Assembly: GCF_947494875.1 (NCBI RefSeq)
Contig: NZ_CANLWM010000007.1
Coordinates: forward strand, 209,405 to 273,404
From: an uncultured Williamsia sp.
GTDB lineage: Bacteria; Actinomycetota; Actinomycetes; Mycobacteriales; Mycobacteriaceae
Length of the DNA stretch: 64,000 bases
Direction of reading: 5' to 3'
The stretch's first letter is position 1. Each line of letters starts with the position of its first letter. The translations under genes were made by a program, and so were the position numbers. The notes beneath the pieces were generated by a model. It worked only from the letters and a program-made list of their open reading frames with translations. It made no database searches and was not told the origin of the DNA. Below, in pieces: positions 55,442-63,154 of the stretch.

Positions 55442-55740
55442 CTGGCGGTCCGCGAAATCGTGGCTGTAACACTTGACGGTGGTGTTGCCCGATGTTTCCC
55501 AGACGTTAATTCCGGGTGGGCTCAACCCCCGTGCGTGTGCCACAGCCCGACCCGCGGCGACGCCACACCTGTGGTGGGTGTGTTGTCGGGAGGAAACTTA
55601 ACCCGTGCGACGTGAGCGGACAACAGATGAGTACGGGCGCGTCACGAAATGGTCGCGCCCGGCGCCTGGGCAGCACGGACACTCGTCGCCATCGGTCGAT
55701 TTCGGTCAGAGCGACCGAAACGGTCAGGAGCAGGTGAAGT
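55442..55740. other. Intergenic stretch upstream of the mspA genes
   Basis: About 300 bp with no gene I can support. The plus strand holds GGAGGAAA before GTG 55605 that opens a 74-codon frame, but its end overlaps the conserved gene at 55743-55958 on the other strand and the protein lacks any family trait. The part next to 55442 probably holds distant promoter elements of the porin genes. Confidence 0.4.
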
Positions 55741-55742
55741 GT

Positions 55743-55958
55743 CTAGCCGTGGTGCGGTGGCCGGTTCTCCCGAAGCCACCTGTCGGAGGCGGACGATTGC
55801 CCTTCGTGATCTGCGTCACCCTTGGTTAGGGCACCCTCATCTGAGGTCTCGTCGGACGTCACCGAGGGCATGTCGTCGCCGAAGATCCGGGCCAGTCGAC
55901 GACGACGCTCCCATGCGGATTCCTGCATGGGAGCGTTGTCAGATCGCTTGTCGGACAC
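55743..55958 (-). CDS. Conserved small actinobacterial protein
   Basis: 71-aa acidic protein: AWERRRRLARIFGDDMP in the middle, then a D/E-rich stretch, and the C-terminal signature DRWLRENRPPHHG, which I recall as a conserved ending in small actinobacterial proteins next to moaB-like or mscL genes. No membrane segment. ATG start; it lies 10 bp downstream of the moaB-like gene on the same strand, so it is likely part of the pepD-moaB transcript. Function unknown. Confidence 0.75.
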   Translation of the reverse strand: MSDKRSDNAPMQESAWERRRRLARIFGDDMPSVTSDETSDEGALTKGDADHEGQSSASDRWLRENRPPHHG

Positions 55959-55968
55959 GACCTCGCGG

Positions 55969-56643
55969 TCAGAGCTCGGTGAGTGAGGAGATGATGCGCT
56001 CGGCGAGCGGCGCGACGGTCGCCATGCCGTCCCGCACGGCGGCCCGCGAACTGGCGAGGTTCACGACGAGCGTCTGACCGGAGATCCCCGCGACGCCGCG
56101 CGACAAGCCCGCGTCGGACGCGCCGGCGGCCAGTCCGGAGCTCCGCACCGCCTCTTCGATGCCGTACAGGCGTCGGTCGATCAGACCCGACGTCGCCTCG
56201 GGGGTGACGTCACGGGGCCTCACCCCGACGCCGCCGACCGACACCACCAGGTCGACGCCACCGATGACGGCGGTGTTCAGCGCGTTACGGATCTCGACCT
56301 CGTCGGCCGAGACCGCGATGGTCGCGTCCACGTGGAAGCCGGCCTCGGTGAGCAACTCACCGACCAGCGGCCCGATGAGGGTCTGGTCCTCGCCGTGCGC
56401 GGCGCGGTCGTCGACGACGACCACCAGGGCGCGACCGAGGTCGCTGGACTCCAGGCTCACCGATGTCATGCGGTCATCCTCGCGTGCGCCCGCCGACAGT
56501 TGCTCGGCGGCCCGGTCGGCGGCGGCGACATCCTGCGCAGAGACACCGAGACCGATCGAGGCGAGCTCGTCGTCGAGGGTGTCCGCGGCCGGCGGTTCGG
56601 GCAGGATCCGCAGGATCGTGGCGCGGTTGTCGTCGGTCATCAT
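55969..56643 (-). CDS. moaB: MoaB/Mog-family molybdopterin-binding protein
   Basis: The body (from about residue 68) is the MoaB/Mog fold: RALVVVVDDRAAHGEDQTLIGPLVGELLTEAGF, EIRNALNTAVIGG, SVGGVGVRPRDVTPEAT (the GGTG motif reads GGVG), AGLSRGVAGISG. In M. tuberculosis MoaB2 (Rv0984) stands next to pepD. Here the frame begins at ATG 56643, overlapping the pepD stop as ATGA, and adds about 58 residues before the classic start ATG (56469, with GAGGATG upstream). Coupled expression with pepD supports the long form; the short form is an option. Molybdenum cofactor role not proven. Confidence 0.85.
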   Translation of the reverse strand: MMTDDNRATILRILPEPPAADTLDDELASIGLGVSAQDVAAADRAAEQLSAGAREDDRMTSVSLESSDLGRALVVVVDDRAAHGEDQTLIGPLVGELLTEAGFHVDATIAVSADEVEIRNALNTAVIGGVDLVVSVGGVGVRPRDVTPEATSGLIDRRLYGIEEAVRSSGLAAGASDAGLSRGVAGISGQTLVVNLASSRAAVRDGMATVAPLAERIISSLTEL

Positions 56644-58214
56644 CGTCCTCCGGTGTCGAGCGTGTCGAGGGTGACCTGGACGGTCTTGGACTGACCGTTG
56701 GCCGTGTAGCTGATGGAGACGGTGTCCCCGGGGGCGTGCGAGCGGATGGCCGCGACCAGGGCGTCACCGGAGCTGATGACGCGGTCGTTGACCTTGGTGA
56801 CCAGCGCGCCGGACGGGATGCCCGCCTTCGACGCCGCGCCGCCCGCCTGCACGGCGGAGATCAGGGCGCCGGGCGTCGAGGCGTTCTCGCCCGACGACTG
56901 CACCGACACCCCGAGACCCGCCTGGGTCGCCTTCCCGGTGCGCTGCAGTTCCTGCGCGATGCGCATCGCCTGGTCGATCGGGATGGCGAAGCCGAGCCCG
57001 ATGCTGCCGCCCTGCTGGCTGGAGCTGTCCGAGAGGCTCGCGATCGCGGTGTTGATGCCGATGAGCGCACCGTTGCCGTTCACCAGCGCGCCACCGGAGT
57101 TGCCGGGGTTGATCGCGGCGTCGGTCTGGATCGCGTCGATGACAGAGGCGGTGCTGTCGTTCGCGCCCTGCGTCGACACCGGCCGGTTCAGCGAGCTGAT
57201 GATGCCGGTGGTGACGGTGCCGGCCAGCCCGAGCGGCGAGCCGACGGCGATCACGTTCTGACCCACGGCCAGGTTGCCGGAGGTGCCGACGGTGATCGGG
57301 GTGAGTCCGGTCTTGTCGACCTTGATGACGGCGATGTCGGAGATCGGGTCGGCACCGACGACCGATGCCCCCGACGTGCTGCCGTCGTTGTAGCTGACGG
57401 TGAGCTGACCCGACCGTCCCGACTCGGCGGTCACGACGTGGTTGTTGGTGAGGATGAAGCCGTCCTGGCTCAGGACGACCCCGGACCCCTCCCCCTCGCG
57501 GTTGCCGACGCGCACGTCGATCGACACCACCGAGGGAAGGACCTTCGCGGCGACCTCCTGGACGGACCCCTGCTCACCCTGGACGGGTTGCGAGGTGTCG
57601 CGGTCACCGCCGAGCGGTGAGGACAGCGAGCGCGACGACGAGTCCTCCAGACCCGCGCCGACGACGCCGCCGATCCCGCCGGCCAGAGCCGTCAACACGA
57701 TCACGCCGGCGACGAGACCCGCGCGCGAACCGCCGCGCTTGGGCTGGGTGGCGGTCGCCGGGTAGTACGACGGCGAGGACTGGCCCCCGCCGTACGACCC
57801 GAACGGCTGCGTCTGGCCGTACTGCTGGGCCCCGCCGTAGGGGTTGCCCGAGTAGGCCTGGCCGTACGGCTGCGAGAAGGACCCGCCGCTGCCGTACTGC
57901 CGGCCCGAGTCCTGTTGACCGGAGCCGTACTGGCCCGACCCGTAGTGCTGGCCCGAGTCGTATCGCTGACCGGAGCCGTACTGCTGCCCGGAGCCGTACT
58001 CCTGGTCCGAGCCCTGCCGGCCGCCGCCGTACTGACCGGACTCGTGCTGTCCGTAGGACGGCTGGCTCCCGTACTGCTGGGTGTCGTTCTCCCCCGACCC
58101 GTACCGGGACGTGTCGGCCGATCCGTACTGGGGTGTCGACCCCTCGTGGCGGCCGTGATCACCGGACGGCGACGAGTCCGATCCGGTGTCCCCACCCTGC
58201 TGGTTGTCGCTCAT
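56640..58214 (-). CDS. pepD: Trypsin-like serine protease PepD/HtrA
   Basis: 524-aa membrane-bound HtrA. Residues 1-150 are a low-complexity Gln/Tyr/Gly/Ser region with repeated YGSGQ-type motifs; a membrane helix follows (RAGLVAGVIVLTALAGGIGGVVGAG), then the protease domain with H259 (NNHVV), D293 (SDIAVIK) and S373 (GNSGGA), and a C-terminal PDZ domain (about 430-520). Degrades or chaperones misfolded envelope proteins and in mycobacteria feeds back on MprB/SigE stress signalling. Two MprA boxes lie upstream. Its stop overlaps the moaB start. Confidence 0.92.
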   Translation of the reverse strand: MSDNQQGGDTGSDSSPSGDHGRHEGSTPQYGSADTSRYGSGENDTQQYGSQPSYGQHESGQYGGGRQGSDQEYGSGQQYGSGQRYDSGQHYGSGQYGSGQQDSGRQYGSGGSFSQPYGQAYSGNPYGGAQQYGQTQPFGSYGGGQSSPSYYPATATQPKRGGSRAGLVAGVIVLTALAGGIGGVVGAGLEDSSSRSLSSPLGGDRDTSQPVQGEQGSVQEVAAKVLPSVVSIDVRVGNREGEGSGVVLSQDGFILTNNHVVTAESGRSGQLTVSYNDGSTSGASVVGADPISDIAVIKVDKTGLTPITVGTSGNLAVGQNVIAVGSPLGLAGTVTTGIISSLNRPVSTQGANDSTASVIDAIQTDAAINPGNSGGALVNGNGALIGINTAIASLSDSSSQQGGSIGLGFAIPIDQAMRIAQELQRTGKATQAGLGVSVQSSGENASTPGALISAVQAGGAASKAGIPSGALVTKVNDRVISSGDALVAAIRSHAPGDTVSISYTANGQSKTVQVTLDTLDTGGR

Positions 58215-58344
58215 GCGTGGCTGCCCTCCATGGCTGCTCCGGGGCGGTCGGGTCGGCCTGCGTCCGTCGGACGCGGGACCCTCCGCGGGGAGTGACGCGG
58301 CGTGGCGTCGTCGTACGTGTCGACCCTAATCCTGGACGGGTGCC

Positions 58345-58361
58345 CTGAGAGAGGTCTGAGA
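58345..58361 (-). promoter_or_regulatory. MprA box upstream of pepD
   Basis: CTGAGA at 58345-58350 and again at 58356-58361 (start to start 11 bp), i.e. TCTCAG-N5-TCTCAG on the pepD strand. The same layout occurs upstream of mprA. MprA in M. tuberculosis binds two such repeats and activates pepD. Seen directly; binding is inferred. Confidence 0.75.
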
Positions 58362-58416
58362 CCCTCCGATGAGTACCGAAAGGAACTCGGTCGACGGGGG
58401 TCCGGTCACGGACAGG

Positions 58417-59988
58417 TCACCGCGCGTCGCCGACGGGTCCGAACCCCGGCGTCGGGCGCCCGGGGAGTTCGATGCGGATCCGCGCACCGCCCATGGCGGA
58501 CTCGCCGGCCTCCACCGAACCGCCATGGCGCGCGACGACCTGGCGGACGATCGCCAACCCGAGTCCCGATCCGGGCATCGATCGCGCGGAGTCCGATCGG
58601 TAGAACCGTTCGAACACCAGGCCGCGATCCTGTTCCGGGATGCCCGGGCCGGCGTCGGAGACGGTCAGCTCGACGCGGTCGGGTCCGATCGGACGCAGCT
58701 CCACGACGACGGGACGGTCGGGGGGACTCCACTTGGCCGCGTTGTCGAGGACGTTGAGCACCGCCCGCGACAGCCCGTTGGACTCGCCGAACACGAACCA
58801 GGGCGCCATCGACACCGAGAAGTCGACGTCGCTGCGGCGCCGTCGGACACGCTCGAGGGAACGGTCGACGACCTCGGTGAGATCGACCTCCTCGGCCACG
58901 GCCTGCGGGGCGTCGTCACGGGCGAGGTCGACGAGATCGCCGACGAGCGTGGACAATTCCTCGATCTGGGCCATCACATCGTGCTGCAGTTCGGCCATGT
59001 CGGCCTCGGGCAGCGCACGCGCCCCGGGCGCATTGCTCGCGATGAGCAGCTCGAGGTTCGTCCGCAGGGATGTGAGAGGCGTGCGCAGCTCGTGTCCGGC
59101 GTCGGCGACGAGCCGCGACTGTCTCTCCCGCGACTCGGCCAACGCCCGCAGCATCGCGTTGAAACTGTCGGTGAGCCGGGCGAGCTCGTCGTTGCCGCTG
59201 ACCGGGATGGGCTCGAGAGCGTCTGTGCGGGCGACCCGTTCGGCCGCCTGGGTCAATCGCGCCACGGGTCTCAGCCCGGCGCGGGCGACGGTGGTGCCGG
59301 CCACCGCGGCGAGGATGACGCCGCACCCGCCGACGATCGCGAGCACCCACGCGAGTCGGCCCAGCACCTTGTCGGTGGGTTCGAGGCTCTGCGCCATCAC
59401 CAGCGTGTTGCCGTCGGACAGCTTGCGCGCGAGCACACGCTGATCGCCGACCGTCCGCAGGCTCGACGCCGCGGGCGACGACGGGTCCGGGGCGGAGACG
59501 ACGTCGCGCTCCACCGCGCCGATCGGGACCTCGCCGATCTGGAAGACCTGCCCGTTCGAGCGCACCAGGGCGACGGAGATGTCCGACGAGAAGATGGTGC
59601 CCGCGACGAGGCTCTCCGGCGAGGAATCGAGCAGTCCGAGGCGCGCCAGCTGCGTCATCCCGTCGGCGCGATTGACCAGTTGCGCGTCGACATCGGCGTA
59701 CATCGCGCGGTAAACCACCGCATAGGCGCTCGCGGCCATCACCGCCACGGCGATGCCGACCACGGTCGCCGCGAGAAGGGTGACGCGCGTCCGCAGCGAG
59801 ATCTCGCGCGTGAGTCCGGTCGGCTCCCGCATCCGACCGGGCACCTGGACGGGCGCCGGCTGCCACCCGGGTGGGGCGCCGTTGTGCGTGTCCTGCGGAG
59901 CGGTGACGACCACATCCCCCGTCGGGTACGGGGGGTGGGCGACGGTGTCGGGCGCGCCGCCGTCGCGTCCGGCGCCCGACGGCATCAC
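58417..59988 (-). CDS. mprB: Two-component sensor histidine kinase MprB
   Basis: 523-aa sensor kinase: N-terminal cytoplasmic proline-rich stretch, membrane helices near residues 70-95 and 215-235 with a sensor loop between, a HAMP domain ([17 protein letters not shown]), DHp motif [10 protein letters not shown] with phospho-accepting H299, N-box ([13 protein letters not shown]), and [31 protein letters not shown] for ATP. The GTG at 59988 overlaps the mprA stop as GTGA. Senses envelope stress and phosphorylates MprA. Confidence 0.93.
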   Translation of the reverse strand: MMPSGAGRDGGAPDTVAHPPYPTGDVVVTAPQDTHNGAPPGWQPAPVQVPGRMREPTGLTREISLRTRVTLLAATVVGIAVAVMAASAYAVVYRAMYADVDAQLVNRADGMTQLARLGLLDSSPESLVAGTIFSSDISVALVRSNGQVFQIGEVPIGAVERDVVSAPDPSSPAASSLRTVGDQRVLARKLSDGNTLVMAQSLEPTDKVLGRLAWVLAIVGGCGVILAAVAGTTVARAGLRPVARLTQAAERVARTDALEPIPVSGNDELARLTDSFNAMLRALAESRERQSRLVADAGHELRTPLTSLRTNLELLIASNAPGARALPEADMAELQHDVMAQIEELSTLVGDLVDLARDDAPQAVAEEVDLTEVVDRSLERVRRRRSDVDFSVSMAPWFVFGESNGLSRAVLNVLDNAAKWSPPDRPVVVELRPIGPDRVELTVSDAGPGIPEQDRGLVFERFYRSDSARSMPGSGLGLAIVRQVVARHGGSVEAGESAMGGARIRIELPGRPTPGFGPVGDAR

Positions 59989-60671
59989 GGTGGCGTCTCG
60001 CGGAGCACGTACCCGATGCCGCGGACGGTGTGGATCAGACGGGGCTCACCGTCGGCCTCGGTCTTGCGCCGCAGGTACCCGATGTAGACCTCGAGGGCGT
60101 TGCCCGAGGTCGGGAAGTCATAGCCCCACACCTCCTCGAGGATGCGCCCTCGGGTGAGCACGCGCCGAGGATTGGCCATGAGCATCTCCAGCAGCGCGAA
60201 CTCGGTGCGGGTGAGGCTGATCGGGCGCTCACCCCGCGACACGTCCCGGGTCACCGGATCCAGACGCAGGTCGGAGAACTCCATCGACTCCGAGTCGGCC
60301 TCGACGTCGGCCCCGGCACGCCGGAGCAGCGCACGCAGCCGCGCGAGCAGTTCTTCCAACGCGAAGGGCTTCGGCAGGTAGTCGTCGGCGCCGGCGTCGA
60401 GGCCGGACACCCGCTCGGACACACTGTCGCGGGCGGTGAGCACCAGGATCGGCAGGTCGTCGCCGGTGCTGCGGAGTCGCCGGCACACCTCGAGGCCGTC
60501 CAGCCGGGGCATCATGACGTCGAGCACGACGGCGTCGGGCCGCTCGGACTTGATGGCGTCGAGGGCCTCCATGCCGTCGCTCGCGGTCTCCACGGTGTAG
60601 CCGTTGAACGACAGCGACCGCCGTAACGACTCCCGGACCGCGCGATCGTCGTCGACCACCAGGATGCGCAT
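59985..60671 (-). CDS. mprA: Two-component response regulator MprA
   Basis: 228-aa OmpR/PhoB-type regulator. Receiver domain with acidic pocket DDD (residues 7-9) and phospho-accepting D51 in VVLDVMMP, K in [13 protein letters not shown]-terminal winged helix with [27 protein letters not shown] and [15 protein letters not shown]. Autoregulation is likely because a TCTCAG repeat pair stands 24-40 bp upstream of the ATG. First gene of mprA-mprB; pepD follows on the same strand after a gap with its own MprA box. Confidence 0.95.
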   Translation of the reverse strand: MRILVVDDDRAVRESLRRSLSFNGYTVETASDGMEALDAIKSERPDAVVLDVMMPRLDGLEVCRRLRSTGDDLPILVLTARDSVSERVSGLDAGADDYLPKPFALEELLARLRALLRRAGADVEADSESMEFSDLRLDPVTRDVSRGERPISLTRTEFALLEMLMANPRRVLTRGRILEEVWGYDFPTSGNALEVYIGYLRRKTEADGEPRLIHTVRGIGYVLRETPP

Positions 60672-60694
60672 GCCCTCCAGTGTGGACGGGCCGA

Positions 60695-60711
60695 CTGAGA
60701 TCGTGCTGAGA
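60695..60711 (-). promoter_or_regulatory. MprA box upstream of mprA
   Basis: CTGAGA at 60695-60700 and 60706-60711, i.e. TCTCAG-N5-TCTCAG on the mprA strand, with the same spacing as the pepD site. It lies 24-40 bp upstream of the mprA ATG, as expected for autoregulation. Confidence 0.75.
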
Positions 60712-60894
60712 CGACACGATCGTTTGTTGTCCTTCGCGATCAGGTCGGGTCACAGCAGGCGACAGGAACGTCAACAGATGTTGCGTCCGGCCTCTGTGGG
60801 TACTCACAAACTTGTGCGACGGCCGTCACACTTGTCCCTTTTGCGCCGATACGGTCACTCCGCTCATGGACGTGCGACGGGGAGGTTTCGAGGG

Positions 60895-62151
60895 ATGAAT
60901 TCAGGGCTGGGATCGTCGGGTGAGTCCTTGCGGCCGGTGTGGCCGCACGCGGATGCACTCATCACCCGCGACTGCCGGAGCCTGCGCTTCGCCGGCAAGT
61001 ACGCCGACGTCGTCGCGCTCAGCACCGGCGATCCGACGGCCCTGCGTCCCACGGTCGACGTCGCCACACGCCGTCGCGTCGCGACGATGCCCGAGCCCCG
61101 CCGGGACACCGCACTGGTGTTGGGCGGCAACGGGTTCCTCGGCGCCCACCTCATCGGTCAGCTGTCGCGGGACGCGCAGATCACCGAGGTGGTCGCGATG
61201 ATCCGGCCGACGGAGTCGGAGTCGGCGCGACGGCGGCTGCAGGCCACCCTCGACCAGTACGAGATCAGCGTCGACATGGCCAAGGTGCGGATCGTCGAGG
61301 GCAACCCGACCGCCCGCTTCTTCGGTCTCGACCGCGAGGGCTACACCGCACTCGCCGACTCCATCGGCCTCATCTACAACTGCGCCAGCTCCACCGACTA
61401 CCTGTCGAGCTACGTCGACCTGCGCGACGACTGGTTCCTCAGCCTCCTGCGGGTGCTCGAGTTCTCCATCACCCGCACGCGCAAGCACGTCACCTACGTC
61501 GGCAGCATCGGCGCCCACCTCTACCAGCGCGCCGAGGACTTCCGCCGACCCGACTCGTGGTGGTACTCCGGCTACGCCCAGATGAAGTGGGTCAACTCGG
61601 TACTGCTCGGGTGGCTCGCCGACGACGACACCTTCTCGGTGACGCTGTGTGAGGCGCCCTACATCCTCGGCAGCACGCAGCGTGGTCTCGATCCCGGTCG
61701 CGCCTACAGCTTCTGGCGGATCGTCGAGGTCGCGATCGCCGTCGGCGCGATCTGGGACGGCCCCGGGATGAACTACGTCCCCGTCGACGTGATCTGCGAG
61801 GTGATGGTCCACAACGCCAAGGCCGACGTGCCGATGGCGCGGATGCTGCCGTCGAACCCGACCGGCTACGACCACCGGCTCTACGCCGACCTGCTGGGTC
61901 TGGACCTCGTCACCTGGGACGACTTCTACCGTCGCGTCGCCGACCTCGCCGGTGAGGAGTTCGCGGCGACCATGCTCGGGGACAACATCGACGTCCTCAT
62001 GCGCAAGGTGCACAAGCCCGAGGCCATCTTCCCGGCCGACCACGACGCGTCGTGGTGCGACCACCGGCGTCTGTTCGAGCTGTACTTCAGCACCGTCACC
62101 CTCAAGGACCTGCTGTCGGGCCGGCGGGCGCCCGCCATCGCCGGCGCGTGA
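60895..62151 (+). CDS. Thioester-reductase-like SDR protein
   Basis: 418-aa NAD(P)-binding protein of the extended SDR/thioester-reductase (NAD_binding_4, male-sterility) type. LVLGGNGFLGAHLIGQL (nucleotide loop) starts near residue 77, preceded by about 75 extra residues. Then YNCASSTDYLSSY, the YVGSIGAHLYQRAEDF region, WWYSGYAQMKW (YxxxK analogue: Y..Q.K) and EAPYILGSTQRGLDPG. It may reduce a carrier-bound acyl thioester to an aldehyde or alcohol. ATG 60895 with GGAGG 9 nt upstream and a TACGGT -10 near 60850. First gene of an operon whose members overlap by 4 nt. Confidence 0.82.
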   Translation: MNSGLGSSGESLRPVWPHADALITRDCRSLRFAGKYADVVALSTGDPTALRPTVDVATRRRVATMPEPRRDTALVLGGNGFLGAHLIGQLSRDAQITEVVAMIRPTESESARRRLQATLDQYEISVDMAKVRIVEGNPTARFFGLDREGYTALADSIGLIYNCASSTDYLSSYVDLRDDWFLSLLRVLEFSITRTRKHVTYVGSIGAHLYQRAEDFRRPDSWWYSGYAQMKWVNSVLLGWLADDDTFSVTLCEAPYILGSTQRGLDPGRAYSFWRIVEVAIAVGAIWDGPGMNYVPVDVICEVMVHNAKADVPMARMLPSNPTGYDHRLYADLLGLDLVTWDDFYRRVADLAGEEFAATMLGDNIDVLMRKVHKPEAIFPADHDASWCDHRRLFELYFSTVTLKDLLSGRRAPAIAGA

Positions 62152-62378
62152 CCGGGGAGGTCACCCCGCGTGTCGGGGTGGTCGGTCGTCGCGCGGAGCC
62201 GTCCCGGGTCGCCCACGCCGACACCCCGCTGCTGCCGGAGATGGGCAACGCCGTGTTGTCCCTGGGGTTCTACGCGGTGTGCGCCGGGATCGGGCTGCTG
62301 CCGGGCGGTCTCGGTCGCCCCGCTCTCGACCGCTGGGCGTCCTGGGCCGCGTCGGTCGACGAGAGACGTGACCATTGA
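62148..62378 (+). CDS. Small membrane-associated protein, hypothetical
   Basis: 76-aa protein. A polar N-terminus (about residues 1-32) precedes a hydrophobic stretch LPEMGNAVLSLGFYAVCAGIGLLPGGLG (about 28-55) that could be one membrane helix; the C-terminus is charged. No known domain. GTG 62148 overlaps the upstream stop as GTGA and its own stop overlaps the next start as TTGA, so it is part of the operon and probably real. Confidence 0.65.
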   Translation: MTGEVTPRVGVVGRRAEPSRVAHADTPLLPEMGNAVLSLGFYAVCAGIGLLPGGLGRPALDRWASWAASVDERRDH

Positions 62379-63154
62379 GCCGGGTGTCCCCTGCCGCACG
62401 GTGGACGCTCGGCGCGGTCGCTGCGACGGCGTCGGTGTTCGCCGGCGCCGTCGCGTGGTGGCGGTTGCGGTTCTTCTTCCGCGACCCGGTCCGCACTCCA
62501 CCATCCGACGCGTGCGCCGTCGTCGCCCCGGCGGACGGGGTCGTCACCTACGTCAAGCGGGTCGAGCACGGCCAGGTCCCGTTCGCGGTCAAAAAGGGCC
62601 GGACCATCCCGCTGGAGGAGTTCACCGACATCGCGACCGACACGAGTGGCTTCCTGATCGGCGTCTACATGACGGAGTACTCGGTGCACCGCAACCGATC
62701 TCCCATCGCGGGGACGGTGGTCGCGCGACGTCACCGGTCCGCGGCACCGTTCAACCGGTCGATGGCCCGCGTCGGGGCGAACCTGCTGGCGCGGCAGACC
62801 CCGTACGACGAGGGCTGCGACTATCTGCTGACGAACGAGCGGTTGACGATCGGGGTGCGTCATCCGGGCGGGGCGGTCGCGACCGTCACCCAGATCGCCG
62901 ACCTGTGGGTCAATCGGATCGTCGCGCACGTCGACGTCGGTGAGACCGTCGGCCGCGGTGAGCAGTACGGGATGATCCGGTTCGGTTCCCAGTGCGACGT
63001 CTTCCTGCCCGACGCCCTCGTCGAGCAGATCACCGTCCGGCCCGGTCAGTACGTGTTCGCCGGCAGCACCACCATCGCCCGGTCACCCGTCGCCGTGTCC
63101 GGCGACGCCCGGATCGACCTGGGCGCAGCAGTGTTCGAGGAGGCCCCGCTGTGA
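62375..63154 (+). CDS. psd: Phosphatidylserine decarboxylase-like protein
   Basis: 259-aa protein of the PSD family (short, one N-terminal helix then RFFFRDPVRTPP). The body has VAPADGVVTYVKRVE, GVYMTEYSVHRNRSPIAGTV and, near the C-terminus, the autocleavage motif FGSQCDVFLP with the cut expected between G204 and S205 to form the pyruvoyl group. May decarboxylate phosphatidylserine or a related serine lipid. TTG start at 62375 (TTGA overlap); GTG 62384 is an alternative. Its stop overlaps the next start as GTGA. In this cluster it may act on a product linked to the thioester-reductase-like enzyme. Confidence 0.85.
   Translation: MSRVSPAARWTLGAVAATASVFAGAVAWWRLRFFFRDPVRTPPSDACAVVAPADGVVTYVKRVEHGQVPFAVKKGRTIPLEEFTDIATDTSGFLIGVYMTEYSVHRNRSPIAGTVVARRHRSAAPFNRSMARVGANLLARQTPYDEGCDYLLTNERLTIGVRHPGGAVATVTQIADLWVNRIVAHVDVGETVGRGEQYGMIRFGSQCDVFLPDALVEQITVRPGQYVFAGSTTIARSPVAVSGDARIDLGAAVFEEAPL

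Noticed and set aside
55605..55829. 74-codon plus-strand frame with GGAGGAAA in front
   Set aside because: Overlaps the conserved small gene at 55743-55958 on the other strand and has no family trait.
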